This document shows positions 1-7,444 of a stretch of DNA of 7,444 bases, piece after piece. This stretch comes from JAICJR01 sp036494715 (GTDB lineage Bacteria; Actinomycetota; Thermoleophilia; Solirubrobacterales; Thermoleophilaceae). The notes under the pieces are model-generated. The model was not told the DNA's origin, did no database searches, and saw only the letters and a list, made by a program, of their open reading frames with translations. The stretch is taken from contig DASXNY010000173.1 of the NCBI GenBank assembly GCA_036494715.1, positions 1-7,444 on the forward strand, in the 5' to 3' direction. Each line of letters opens with the position of its first letter. The stretch's first letter is position 1. The position numbers and the translations under genes were made by a program.

Positions 1-330
1 GACGGCGATCAGCCCGACGGCGAGCCCGCGTCCGAGGTCGCTCGCGAGGATCACGCGGCGGCGGTCGAAGCGGTCGCTCACCACGCCGCCGAGCAGGAGG
101 AAGGCGATCGTCGGCACGGTCATCGCGATGCCGACGGTCGACAGCGCGGTGGGCACGTTCGAGAGCGCGTACACCTGCCACGCCATCGCCACGAGGAAGA
201 CGCCGTCCCCGATGAGCGACACGCACATGCCGCCCCACAGCAGCCGGAAGTCGCGGTGGCGGAGCGGCGCGAGCAGCCGCACGCGGCTGTATCCCCCGGG
301 CCGGTCGAGCGACTCGTGGCTAGGAAGCAT
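1..330 (-). CDS. MFS transporter, N-terminal part (runs off window)
   Basis: This is the first 110 codons of a major facilitator superfamily permease, read by translating the minus strand from the ATG at 330; the rest lies beyond base 1. After a short polar leader comes the phrase LLAPLRHRDFRLLW, typical of the drug/siderophore-exporter type MFS group (EntS-like, MFS_3). TM1 follows at about residues 31-56 and TM2 at about 64-85. The cytoplasmic loop 2-3 signature (motif A) reads GGVVSDRFDRRRV at residues 81-93, with the expected Gly, Asp and basic residues, and TM3 begins near residue 98. The ATG lies 11 bp inside the end of the upstream GGDEF-EAL gene, which suggests translational coupling, but no good Shine-Dalgarno precedes it. 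A GTG at 282 (codon 17) is preceded by GGGGGA at 9 nt and is a serious alternative start. The substrate cannot be read from the sequence. Export of the product of the neighbouring PLP enzyme is only an inference. The family call is secure. Confidence 0.88.
   Translation of the reverse strand, partial: MLPSHESLDRPGGYSRVRLLAPLRHRDFRLLWGGMCVSLIGDGVFLVAMAWQVYALSNVPTALSTVGIAMTVPTIAFLLLGGVVSDRFDRRRVILASDLGRGLAVGLIAV
292..297 (-). promoter_or_regulatory. Possible ribosome binding site for an internal GTG start of the MFS gene
   Basis: The minus strand reads GGGGGA here, 9 nt before a GTG at 282-280. The ATG at 330 has no comparable purine-rich tract in front of it. If this site is used, the MFS protein begins VRLLAPLRHRDF, the usual beginning for this subfamily, and a 37-bp gap replaces the overlap with the upstream gene. 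Confidence 0.4.
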
Positions 331-3300
331 CGTCGCGAGAGCCCGCGACGGGGGCGGCACCCGGCGACTCGCCGTCCTCGCGGAGGGCGGCGTGCAGATA
401 CTCGAGCGCCGAATCCACGTCCATCGGCCTGGCGAAGTAGAAGCCCTGGCCGTGGTCGCAGCCGAGGTCGCGCAGCGAGGTCCACTGGTCGTGCTGCTCG
501 ATCCCCTCGGCAACGACCTCCAGCTGGAGCGTCTGGCCGAGCGCGACGACGGCGCTCGCGAGCCCGGACTGCTCCGGGGTCGCGCCCTCGCGCAGGAAGG
601 AGCGGTCCATCTTGAGGATGTCGACCGGGAAGCGGCTGAGGTAGCTCAGCGACGAGTAGCCGGTGCCGAAGTCGTCCATCGCGAGCCGCACGCCGAGCGC
701 CTTGAGCTCCGTGAGCCGCGAGACGGCGAGGTCGGCGTCGGCCATCATCACGGTCTCGGTGATCTCGAGCGTCAGGCACTCGGGCGCGAGACCCGACTCC
801 TCGAGCGCGTCGCGCACGTCGGCCACGATGTCGCTGTGCTGGAGCTGCTTGACGGAGAGGTTGATGCTCATCGTCATCGCCGGCTCGACCGGGAAAGCCT
901 GCTGGAGCAGCACGCCGTTGCGGCAGCCCTCGCGCAGCACCCAGCGGCCGATCGGGATGATCAGACCGGTCTCCTCGGCGAACGGGATGAACTGGTCGGG
1001 CGCCACGCGGCCGCGCTCGGGATGGCGCCAGCGGAGCAGGGCCTCGACGCCGCGGACGCTGCCGTCGTGGAGGCGCACCACCGGCTGGTAGTGCAGCTCG
1101 AACTCGTTGTTGACGATGGCCCGCTGCAGGTCGGCGCGCAACTCGAGGCGCGCGAGCACGACCTCGTGCATGGTCGGCTCGAACAGGCGCCAGCCGCCCT
1201 TGCCCTCGCGCTTGGCGATGTACATCGCCGCGTCGGCGTTGCGGATCAGCTCGTCGGCGTCGGCGCTCGGGTCCTCGGCCACGGCGATGCCGAGGCTGGC
1301 GCGCACGGCGATCTCCTTCTGGGCCAGGCGCACCGGCGTGTTGAGAGCCTCGAGGATCCGGTCGGCCGCGTCGGCGGCCTCCTGCACGCTCTTCACGTCC
1401 TCGAGCAGGATCGCGAACTCGTCGCCGCCGAAGCGCGCCGCGGTATCGCTCGCGCGGACGCACTCCTCGAGCCGCTTGGCCACGTCGAGCAGCACCTGGT
1501 CGCCGGCGGCGTGGCCGAGGCTGTCGTTGACCGTCTTGAAGTCGTCGACGTCGAGGAAGATCACGGCCACGCCCTCGTCGTCGCGGCGGGTGCGCGCCAG
1601 GGCGTGCCGCACGCGCTCGACGAACAGCGCGCGGTTGGCGAGGTTGGTCACCGGGTCGTGGAAAGCCTGGTGCGCGAGCTGGCGCTCGAACTCCTTGCGC
1701 TCCGAGATGTCGCGGCCGTTCAGCACGATGCCGCCGACGGTCTCGTCGCGCAGCAGGTTGGTGCGCAGGATCTCGAACTGGCGTGAGCTGCCGTCCTTAT
1801 GGTGCAGCGAGCACTCGATCAGCTCGCCGTCGCGGCCCGAGTAGTCGGGCGCGTCGGCGAGCAGGTGCAGCAGTCGCGTCTCCTGGCCGGGCTCGAGCAG
1901 GTCCTCGAAGCGGCCGCCCAGGACCTCCTCGGCGGAATAGCCGAGCACGCGCTCGATCGACGGGCTCTGGTAGGCGATGGTGCCCCCCGCGTCAATCACG
2001 GTGATCAGGTCGCTGGCGTGCTGGACGAGCGAGCTGAGGCGCGACTCGCCCGTGCGCCGCAGCACCTCCTCGGTAAGGCCGGCGCTCTCGAGCGCGAGCG
2101 AGACGTGGCTGGCCAGCGCCTCGAGCGAGGTCTCCTCGGCGCGCGAGGGGTTGTGGTCCGGATGACTCGTGACGAGCAGGCCGCCGGTGACGCCGTCCCA
2201 CTCGAGCGCGTGCACGAGCACGCAGCCGGACGGGTCGAGGTGCAGGGCGGCCACGAGGTCGGGGTCGGTGAGGCGGCGCTTGCTGCTGGTGTCGCCGCCG
2301 GCGATGCGCGCCAGCGCGATGGCGCCGACGAGCGGCCAGGGGGCGCCGGCGGCGGCTGCACCCTCGGCGGCCACCACCTCGGGGCTCTCACCGAGCAGGC
2401 AGACGCGCACCTGGGTCCCCTCACCGCACATCGTGCGGGTGGCATCGAGTGCGGCGCTGTAGATCTCCTCACGCGAGGTGGCGGCCACCAGCGCGGCGCC
2501 GGCGGAGCGCAGGGCGCGCTCGCGCTCGACCGAGTGGCGCTGCTGGCGGTTGAGGCCCGCCATGCGCACGATCACGAGCGCGAACAGCAGCACGGAGGTC
2601 TCCATCACCACGAGCATGTCGATGCCGCCGTGCTTGGCCTCGTGCAGGATCTCGAGGATCGGCGCGATCAGCGAGGCCGCCGTGAGCAGGCCGAGACGGA
2701 AGCCGGTGAGCATGCGCTGGCGATCCGGCTCCGACTGCTCGACGCTGCGCATCGAGGGGTGCAGGGCCGCGGCGCCCCAGAGCAGGTAGAAGGCGATCCA
2801 GCCGACGTCCAGCCAGAGCTGGTGCGTGTAGGTGTTGTGCAGGATCAGCAGCCCGTAGACGTAGTCCGTCGCGAGCAGACAGATGATCCCAGAGCCGAGC
2901 AGGTAGAAGGCGGGCTGGCGCTTGCCGGCGTCGACCACGAGGCGCATGGCGGCGGCCAGCAGGAGGATGTCGCCGAGCGGGTAGGCGATCGACACGAGCC
3001 GGGCGATCAACGAGAGCCCGTCGCCGTGCAGGTAGGGGGCGATCAGGCCGACCCACGAGAGCAGCGCGAGGCCGAGCGTCATGATCAGCGAGTCGACGAC
3101 GCCGGCGCGGTCCGGCTCGGGGTTGCGCCGCCGGACCAGGATCAGCAGCCCGATCATCATGACCGGGTACATGAGGAGGTAGATGCCGTCGCCCGCCGAG
3201 GGGAAAGGCACGTCCTTGTGGAGCAGCTTGGGGTAGCTGTAGGTGTAGAGGTCGCCGAGCCAGAAGAGCCCGAGTCCGGCCGCGAGGAACCACCAGGCCA

Positions 3301-3472
3301 CCGCCGTCGCCGGGCGGTTGCGGCGGACGCCGGTGACCACCGCGAGCACGCCCGAGAGGCCGAGCCCGTTGATCACCGGGCCGCTGCCCTTGAACGGCGG
3401 CACGAGGCAGTAGAGCGCAGTGAAGAGGACGCCCGCGGCGAGGTACGCGCGCCACGCCCACGCTCGGTTCAC
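320..3472 (-). CDS. Polytopic membrane GAF-PAS-GGDEF-EAL protein (c-di-GMP cyclase/phosphodiesterase)
   Basis: The predicted protein has 1050 residues and handles the second messenger c-di-GMP at the membrane. Residues 8-304 hold about ten hydrophobic segments (near 8-25, 32-49, 57-76, 96-113, 126-147, 154-180, 188-211, 219-237, 257-275, 285-304). A GAF-like domain follows (about 320-465), with no recognised cofactor motif, and then a PAS domain (about 478-592). The GGDEF domain (about 600-765) has an intact GGDEF at 682-686. An RxxD inhibitory site (Arg673, Asp676) lies exactly five residues before it, so product-inhibited cyclase activity is plausible. The EAL domain (about 772-1030) keeps the metal and catalytic set: Glu810 of EAL, Asn871, Glu903, Asp933-Asp934 in DDFGTG, Lys954, the Glu of AEGIE (989) and Gln1009. 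Phosphodiesterase activity is therefore also plausible, and the net direction cannot be told from sequence. The GTG start at 3472 is chosen because GGAGG sits 7 nt upstream and the codon overlaps the preceding gene's stop (GTGA). Reading further upstream in this frame gives only low-complexity Arg/Pro/Ala sequence inside the PLP gene. The N-terminal domain is probably a sensor for a small molecule or a membrane state; its ligand is unknown. Confidence 0.95.
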   Translation of the reverse strand: MNRAWAWRAYLAAGVLFTALYCLVPPFKGSGPVINGLGLSGVLAVVTGVRRNRPATAVAWWFLAAGLGLFWLGDLYTYSYPKLLHKDVPFPSAGDGIYLLMYPVMMIGLLILVRRRNPEPDRAGVVDSLIMTLGLALLSWVGLIAPYLHGDGLSLIARLVSIAYPLGDILLLAAAMRLVVDAGKRQPAFYLLGSGIICLLATDYVYGLLILHNTYTHQLWLDVGWIAFYLLWGAAALHPSMRSVEQSEPDRQRMLTGFRLGLLTAASLIAPILEILHEAKHGGIDMLVVMETSVLLFALVIVRMAGLNRQQRHSVERERALRSAGAALVAATSREEIYSAALDATRTMCGEGTQVRVCLLGESPEVVAAEGAAAAGAPWPLVGAIALARIAGGDTSSKRRLTDPDLVAALHLDPSGCVLVHALEWDGVTGGLLVTSHPDHNPSRAEETSLEALASHVSLALESAGLTEEVLRRTGESRLSSLVQHASDLITVIDAGGTIAYQSPSIERVLGYSAEEVLGGRFEDLLEPGQETRLLHLLADAPDYSGRDGELIECSLHHKDGSSRQFEILRTNLLRDETVGGIVLNGRDISERKEFERQLAHQAFHDPVTNLANRALFVERVRHALARTRRDDEGVAVIFLDVDDFKTVNDSLGHAAGDQVLLDVAKRLEECVRASDTAARFGGDEFAILLEDVKSVQEAADAADRILEALNTPVRLAQKEIAVRASLGIAVAEDPSADADELIRNADAAMYIAKREGKGGWRLFEPTMHEVVLARLELRADLQRAIVNNEFELHYQPVVRLHDGSVRGVEALLRWRHPERGRVAPDQFIPFAEETGLIIPIGRWVLREGCRNGVLLQQAFPVEPAMTMSINLSVKQLQHSDIVADVRDALEESGLAPECLTLEITETVMMADADLAVSRLTELKALGVRLAMDDFGTGYSSLSYLSRFPVDILKMDRSFLREGATPEQSGLASAVVALGQTLQLEVVAEGIEQHDQWTSLRDLGCDHGQGFYFARPMDVDSALEYLHAALREDGESPGAAPVAGSRDDAS

Positions 3473-4758
3473 GCGGCCACCTCCACCGTCTCGACCGGGT
3501 CGGCGTCGCTGCGGCGCAGGTCGCCGCGCTCGGCCAGCTCCTCGATGGCCTCGATCAGCAGCGTCACTTCCTCGTCGGTGTTGACCGCCGTGAGCTGGGC
3601 GCGGAAGCCGACCTCGGCCTTCGGCACGAGTGGGTACGCGGCGAGCGTGACGTAGACACCGCGGTGGAAGAGGAAGCGGCCGACCTCGCTGATGCGGGTG
3701 TGGTCCGACAGCGGGATCTCGATGATCGGGTAGCCGGAGTGGTTGGGGGTCGCGACGCCGAGCTCGTCGAGCGCATCGAGCACGCGCATCGTGTGCCGGC
3801 AGAGCTCGGCGCGCAGCTGGTCGCCGCGCTGCTCGTTGACGTCGAAGCCCTTCAGCACCGTGGCCAGCGAGGCGACTGGCGACGGGCCCGAGTAGAGGTA
3901 CGGCGGCGCCGCGACCTTGAGCAGGTTCTTCACCTCGGTCGGGCAGGCGATGAAGGCCAGCAGCGAGGACCAGGCCTTCGAGAAGCCGCCGACGAGCACG
4001 ATGTTGTCGTAGGTCTCGTCGAAGTGGCGGATCACGCTGTTGCCGCGGCGGCCGTAGTGGCAGGTCTCGTCGGGGCTGCGCTCGCCGATCACGCCGAAGC
4101 CGTGGGCGTCGTCGACGTAGAGGAGCGCTCCGCGCGCGCGGCAGACCGCGGCGAACTCGCGGATGTCCGGCGCATTGCCGGTCATGCTGTTCACGCCGTC
4201 CATGCAGACGAGGCGCGTGCTGTCGCGCTCGGCGGCCAGCAGCTCGTCGAGGTGCTGCGGATCCTCGAAGCGAAAGCGCTTGACGGCGGCGCCGCGCGAG
4301 CGCGCGATCTGGCAGCCGTCGTAAATCGTCTTGTGGGCGCGCTGGTCGAGGAAGATCGTGCCCGACGCGGCCAGCAGCGGGATGACCGACATGTGAATGT
4401 GCGTGATCGTCGGGAGCACGAGCGAGTCCTCGCAGCCGAGCAGCGCTGTGAGCTTCTCCTCGATCTCCTCGTACGGACGCGGGCTGCCGAGCAGGCGCGA
4501 CCAGCTCGGGTGCGTGCCCCACGCGTCGAGGTACGCGGGGACCGCGTCGATGATGTCGCGGTCCAGATCGAAGCCGAGGTAGTTACACGAGGCGAAGTCG
4601 GCGAGCCACTTGTTGCCGACGCGGATCATGCGACCGTCGATCTCGTCGATCACCGCGTCCATCATCGGATGCGACTCACGAAGGTCGGAGAGATCGCGGC
4701 AGGTCTCGAGCCAGTGGTCGAGCCAGGGTTGGGCGTTCGAGGGGCTGGGCGAGTCCAT
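3469..4758 (-). CDS. Alpha-oxoamine synthase-like PLP enzyme (aminotransferase class I/II fold)
   Basis: This 429-residue protein belongs to the fold-type I PLP group containing BioF, KBL, serine palmitoyltransferase, ALA synthase and CqsA. These enzymes decarboxylatively condense an amino acid with an acyl-CoA to give an aminoketone. The cofactor residues line up with E. coli BioF: His142 (in QRAHKT) for ring stacking, Asp187 in MDGV, Asp216 and His219 in VDDAHG, and Lys261 in GGFSKA for the Schiff base. NYLGF at 59-63 is also typical of the family. The substrate side is unusual: the glycine-rich loop before the HxxLE motif is replaced by GTHPSWSRLLGS plus YEEIE (81-100), and the SG(F/Y)xAN segment is replaced by TITHIHM (117-123). 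A plain BioF role is therefore unlikely, and no bio genes are visible. Met at 4758 is preferred over in-frame starts at 4896 and 4806, because the latter overlap the predicted -10 element or lie upstream of the promoter and encode non-conserved sequence. A weak GGA lies 7 nt upstream. The gene is coupled to the GGDEF-EAL gene by a GTGA overlap. The exact substrates are unknown. Confidence 0.9.
   Translation of the reverse strand: MDSPSPSNAQPWLDHWLETCRDLSDLRESHPMMDAVIDEIDGRMIRVGNKWLADFASCNYLGFDLDRDIIDAVPAYLDAWGTHPSWSRLLGSPRPYEEIEEKLTALLGCEDSLVLPTITHIHMSVIPLLAASGTIFLDQRAHKTIYDGCQIARSRGAAVKRFRFEDPQHLDELLAAERDSTRLVCMDGVNSMTGNAPDIREFAAVCRARGALLYVDDAHGFGVIGERSPDETCHYGRRGNSVIRHFDETYDNIVLVGGFSKAWSSLLAFIACPTEVKNLLKVAAPPYLYSGPSPVASLATVLKGFDVNEQRGDQLRAELCRHTMRVLDALDELGVATPNHSGYPIIEIPLSDHTRISEVGRFLFHRGVYVTLAAYPLVPKAEVGFRAQLTAVNTDEEVTLLIEAIEELAERGDLRRSDADPVETVEVAA
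3479..3484 (-). promoter_or_regulatory. Shine-Dalgarno that fixes the GTG start of the GGDEF-EAL gene
   Basis: The minus strand reads GGAGGT here, and GGAGG ends 7 nt before the GTG at 3472-3470. The site lies inside the last codons of the PLP-enzyme gene, whose TGA overlaps the GTG by four bases (GTGA, 3472-3469). This arrangement is typical of translational coupling, so the two proteins are probably made together. Confidence 0.8.
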
Positions 4759-4804
4759 TTGGCGGTCCGGGATCGGGAACGGTGTAAGACAGCCGACAAT
4801 GCCC

Positions 4805-4832
4805 ATATCGGTCCCGCTCAGCGCATCTTTAG
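4805..4832 (-). promoter_or_regulatory. Sigma-28 (FliA/SigD/WhiG)-type promoter for the PLP-enzyme operon
   Basis: On the minus strand the -35 element reads CTAAAG (4832-4827) and the -10 reads CCGATAT (4811-4805). Exactly 16 nt lie between TAAA and CCGATAT. The known consensus for this sigma family is TAAA-N15/16-(G)CCGATAA or CCGATAT, in motility sigma factors as well as the developmental sigma WhiG. Transcription would begin near 4797-4800, leaving a leader of about 40 nt before the ATG at 4758. AT-rich hexamers of this kind are rare in DNA this GC-rich, and the site lies in the only sizeable intergenic gap, correctly oriented. The call is motif-based, and no matching sigma factor is visible in this window. 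Confidence 0.72.
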
Positions 4833-4865
4833 CCCCGGGAGCGCTTTCCAGCGGCTTTTGGGCGT

Positions 4866-4894
4866 GCCGCAGCCCCCCGCCTGGGGCCCGCGGC
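4866..4894 (-). terminator. GC-rich hairpin downstream of fadB (possible U-tract-less terminator)
   Basis: On the minus strand GCCGC at 4894-4890 pairs with GCGGC at 4870-4866. The stem continues through a G-U and a G-C pair, one mismatch, and then a CCCC/GGGG run around a four-base loop. No U-tract follows on the minus strand, so it is not a classical intrinsic terminator. GC-rich actinobacteria often use such stems. It lies 19 nt beyond the fadB stop and upstream of the sigma-28-like promoter, a sensible place to separate the two transcription units. Confidence 0.4.
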
Positions 4895-4913
4895 AACCCT
4901 GTTTTCCGCTTGT

Positions 4914-7105
<2,192 letters not shown>

Positions 7106-7109
<4 letters not shown>

Positions 7110-7444
7110 CGAATGGCCTCCACGACCGTCGCGATTCCCATGCCGCCGCCGATGCAGAGCGTGGCGAGGCCGTACTTGCCGCCGGTGCGGTGCAGCTCGT
7201 CGATGAGCGTGCCGAGGATCATGCCGCCGGTCGCCCCGAGCGGATGGCCCATGGCGATCGCGCCGCCGTTGACGTTGACCTTCTCCATGTCGAGGCCCAT
7301 GTCCTTGACGAAGCGCAGGACCACCGCCGCGAATGCCTCGTTGATCTCGATCAGGTCGAGGTCGTCGACCGTGAGCCCCGCCTTCTTGAGCGCCTTGCGC
7401 GTGGCGGGCGCGGGGCCGGTGAGCATGATCGTCGGGTCGGCGCC
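7106..7444 (-). CDS. fadA: Acetyl-CoA acyltransferase (thiolase), C-terminal part
   Basis: Only the last 112 residues are in the window; the frame is open to base 7444, so the N-terminal portion with the first active-site cysteine lies outside. What is seen is diagnostic for the thiolase C-terminal domain: INEAFAA (the conserved Asn-Glu-Ala-Phe loop), then NVNGGAIAMGHPLGATG carrying the catalytic His in GHPLGATG, and LCIGGGMGIA, whose Cys is the second active-site cysteine. The enzyme cleaves 3-ketoacyl-CoA with CoA to release acetyl-CoA, the last step of the cycle started by the adjacent fused hydratase/dehydrogenase. Overlap with that gene supports the role of beta subunit of a beta-oxidation complex rather than a biosynthetic acetoacetyl-CoA thiolase, although the latter cannot be excluded from the fragment alone. 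Confidence 0.93.
7117..7121 (-). promoter_or_regulatory. Shine-Dalgarno for fadB inside the end of the thiolase gene
   Basis: GGAGG on the minus strand ends 7 nt before the ATG at 7109-7107. Because that ATG overlaps the thiolase TGA (7108-7106), the two subunits of the complex are probably translated in a coupled way. Confidence 0.8.

Noticed and set aside
120..1463. Minus-strand 447-codon frame overlapping the EAL region
   Set aside because: It is an alternative frame with Arg-rich low-complexity sequence. It only recovers a scrambled reading of the EAL domain and, at its end, a shifted reading of the MFS start.
2469..3461. Minus-strand 330-codon frame within the membrane region
   Set aside because: Arg/Ala/Pro-rich off-frame reading of the real transmembrane-coding frame; no hydrophobic pattern.
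128..3655. Two very long plus-strand open frames (128-1786 and 1799-3655) opposite the GGDEF-EAL gene
   Set aside because: They mirror the codon structure of the minus-strand gene in GC-rich DNA. Their translations are rich in Arg, Ala, Glu, Val, His and Asp without any domain or motif, and the minus strand has a full set of recognised domains.
3473..4522. A 350-residue N-terminal extension of the GGDEF-EAL frame giving a 1400-residue protein
   Set aside because: The extension is Arg/Pro/Ala-rich out-of-frame translation of the PLP gene. GGAGG plus GTG at 3472 gives a clean start directly before the first membrane helix.
3469..4758. Naming the PLP enzyme BioF (8-amino-7-oxononanoate synthase)
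   Set aside because: The fold and PLP residues fit, but the substrate loops differ, no biotin genes are nearby, and the coupled partner is a c-di-GMP protein. A specific name would overclaim.
4759..4800. A housekeeping-type promoter using TTGTCG in the leader region
   Set aside because: There is no acceptable -10 hexamer 16-18 nt downstream, and a start there would leave too little room before the ATG at 4758.
4866..4905. Plus-strand intrinsic terminator (the GC hairpin followed by a short T run near 4902-4905)
   Set aside because: There is no credible plus-strand gene to terminate, and the T run is only four bases long and 7 nt away from the stem.

Overview
The DNA is very GC-rich (roughly 70 % by eye), and every credible gene lies on the minus strand with codons ending in G or C. 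The fused fatty-acid oxidation protein resembles mycobacterial FadB. Together with the multi-domain GGDEF-EAL protein and the base composition, this suggests an actinobacterium, possibly a deep-branching one such as Thermoleophilia/Solirubrobacterales. The phylum is a reasonable inference; the class is a guess.

Layout in the direction of transcription (right to left). (1) 7444-7106: the last 112 residues of a thiolase (FadA-like). (2) 7109-4914: a complete 731-residue FadB-type enoyl-CoA hydratase/3-hydroxyacyl-CoA dehydrogenase, joined to the thiolase by an ATGA overlap. Together they form a beta-oxidation complex operon. (3) 4913-4759: the only intergenic stretch of note (155 nt). It holds two hairpins without a U-tract next to the fadB stop, then a strong match to a sigma-28 (FliA/SigD/WhiG) promoter, TAAA-N16-CCGATAT. 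(4) 4758-3469: a 429-residue PLP enzyme of the alpha-oxoamine synthase fold (BioF/KBL/SPT/CqsA group) with divergent substrate loops. (5) 3472-320: a 1050-residue membrane protein with about 10 transmembrane helices, then GAF, PAS, GGDEF and EAL domains. It starts with GTG inside the stop of gene 4 (GTGA overlap). (6) 330-1: the N-terminal 110 residues of an MFS transporter whose likely start lies inside the end of gene 5. It runs off the window.

The beta-oxidation pair looks ordinary. The downstream set looks like one transcription unit: a promoter read by a motility/development-type sigma factor, an enzyme expected to condense an acyl-CoA with an amino acid, a polytopic membrane protein carrying both c-di-GMP synthesis and degradation domains, and an MFS exporter-like protein. 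One economical reading, which is inference, is a make/export/sense module. The PLP enzyme would make a small acyl-derived aminoketone, the MFS protein would export it, and the membrane protein would sense it and alter c-di-GMP. This is analogous to CqsA beside the CqsS receptor in vibrios, but with c-di-GMP output. In other actinobacteria WhiG activity is itself gated by c-di-GMP through the anti-sigma factor RsiG, so the unit may also sit in a feedback loop.
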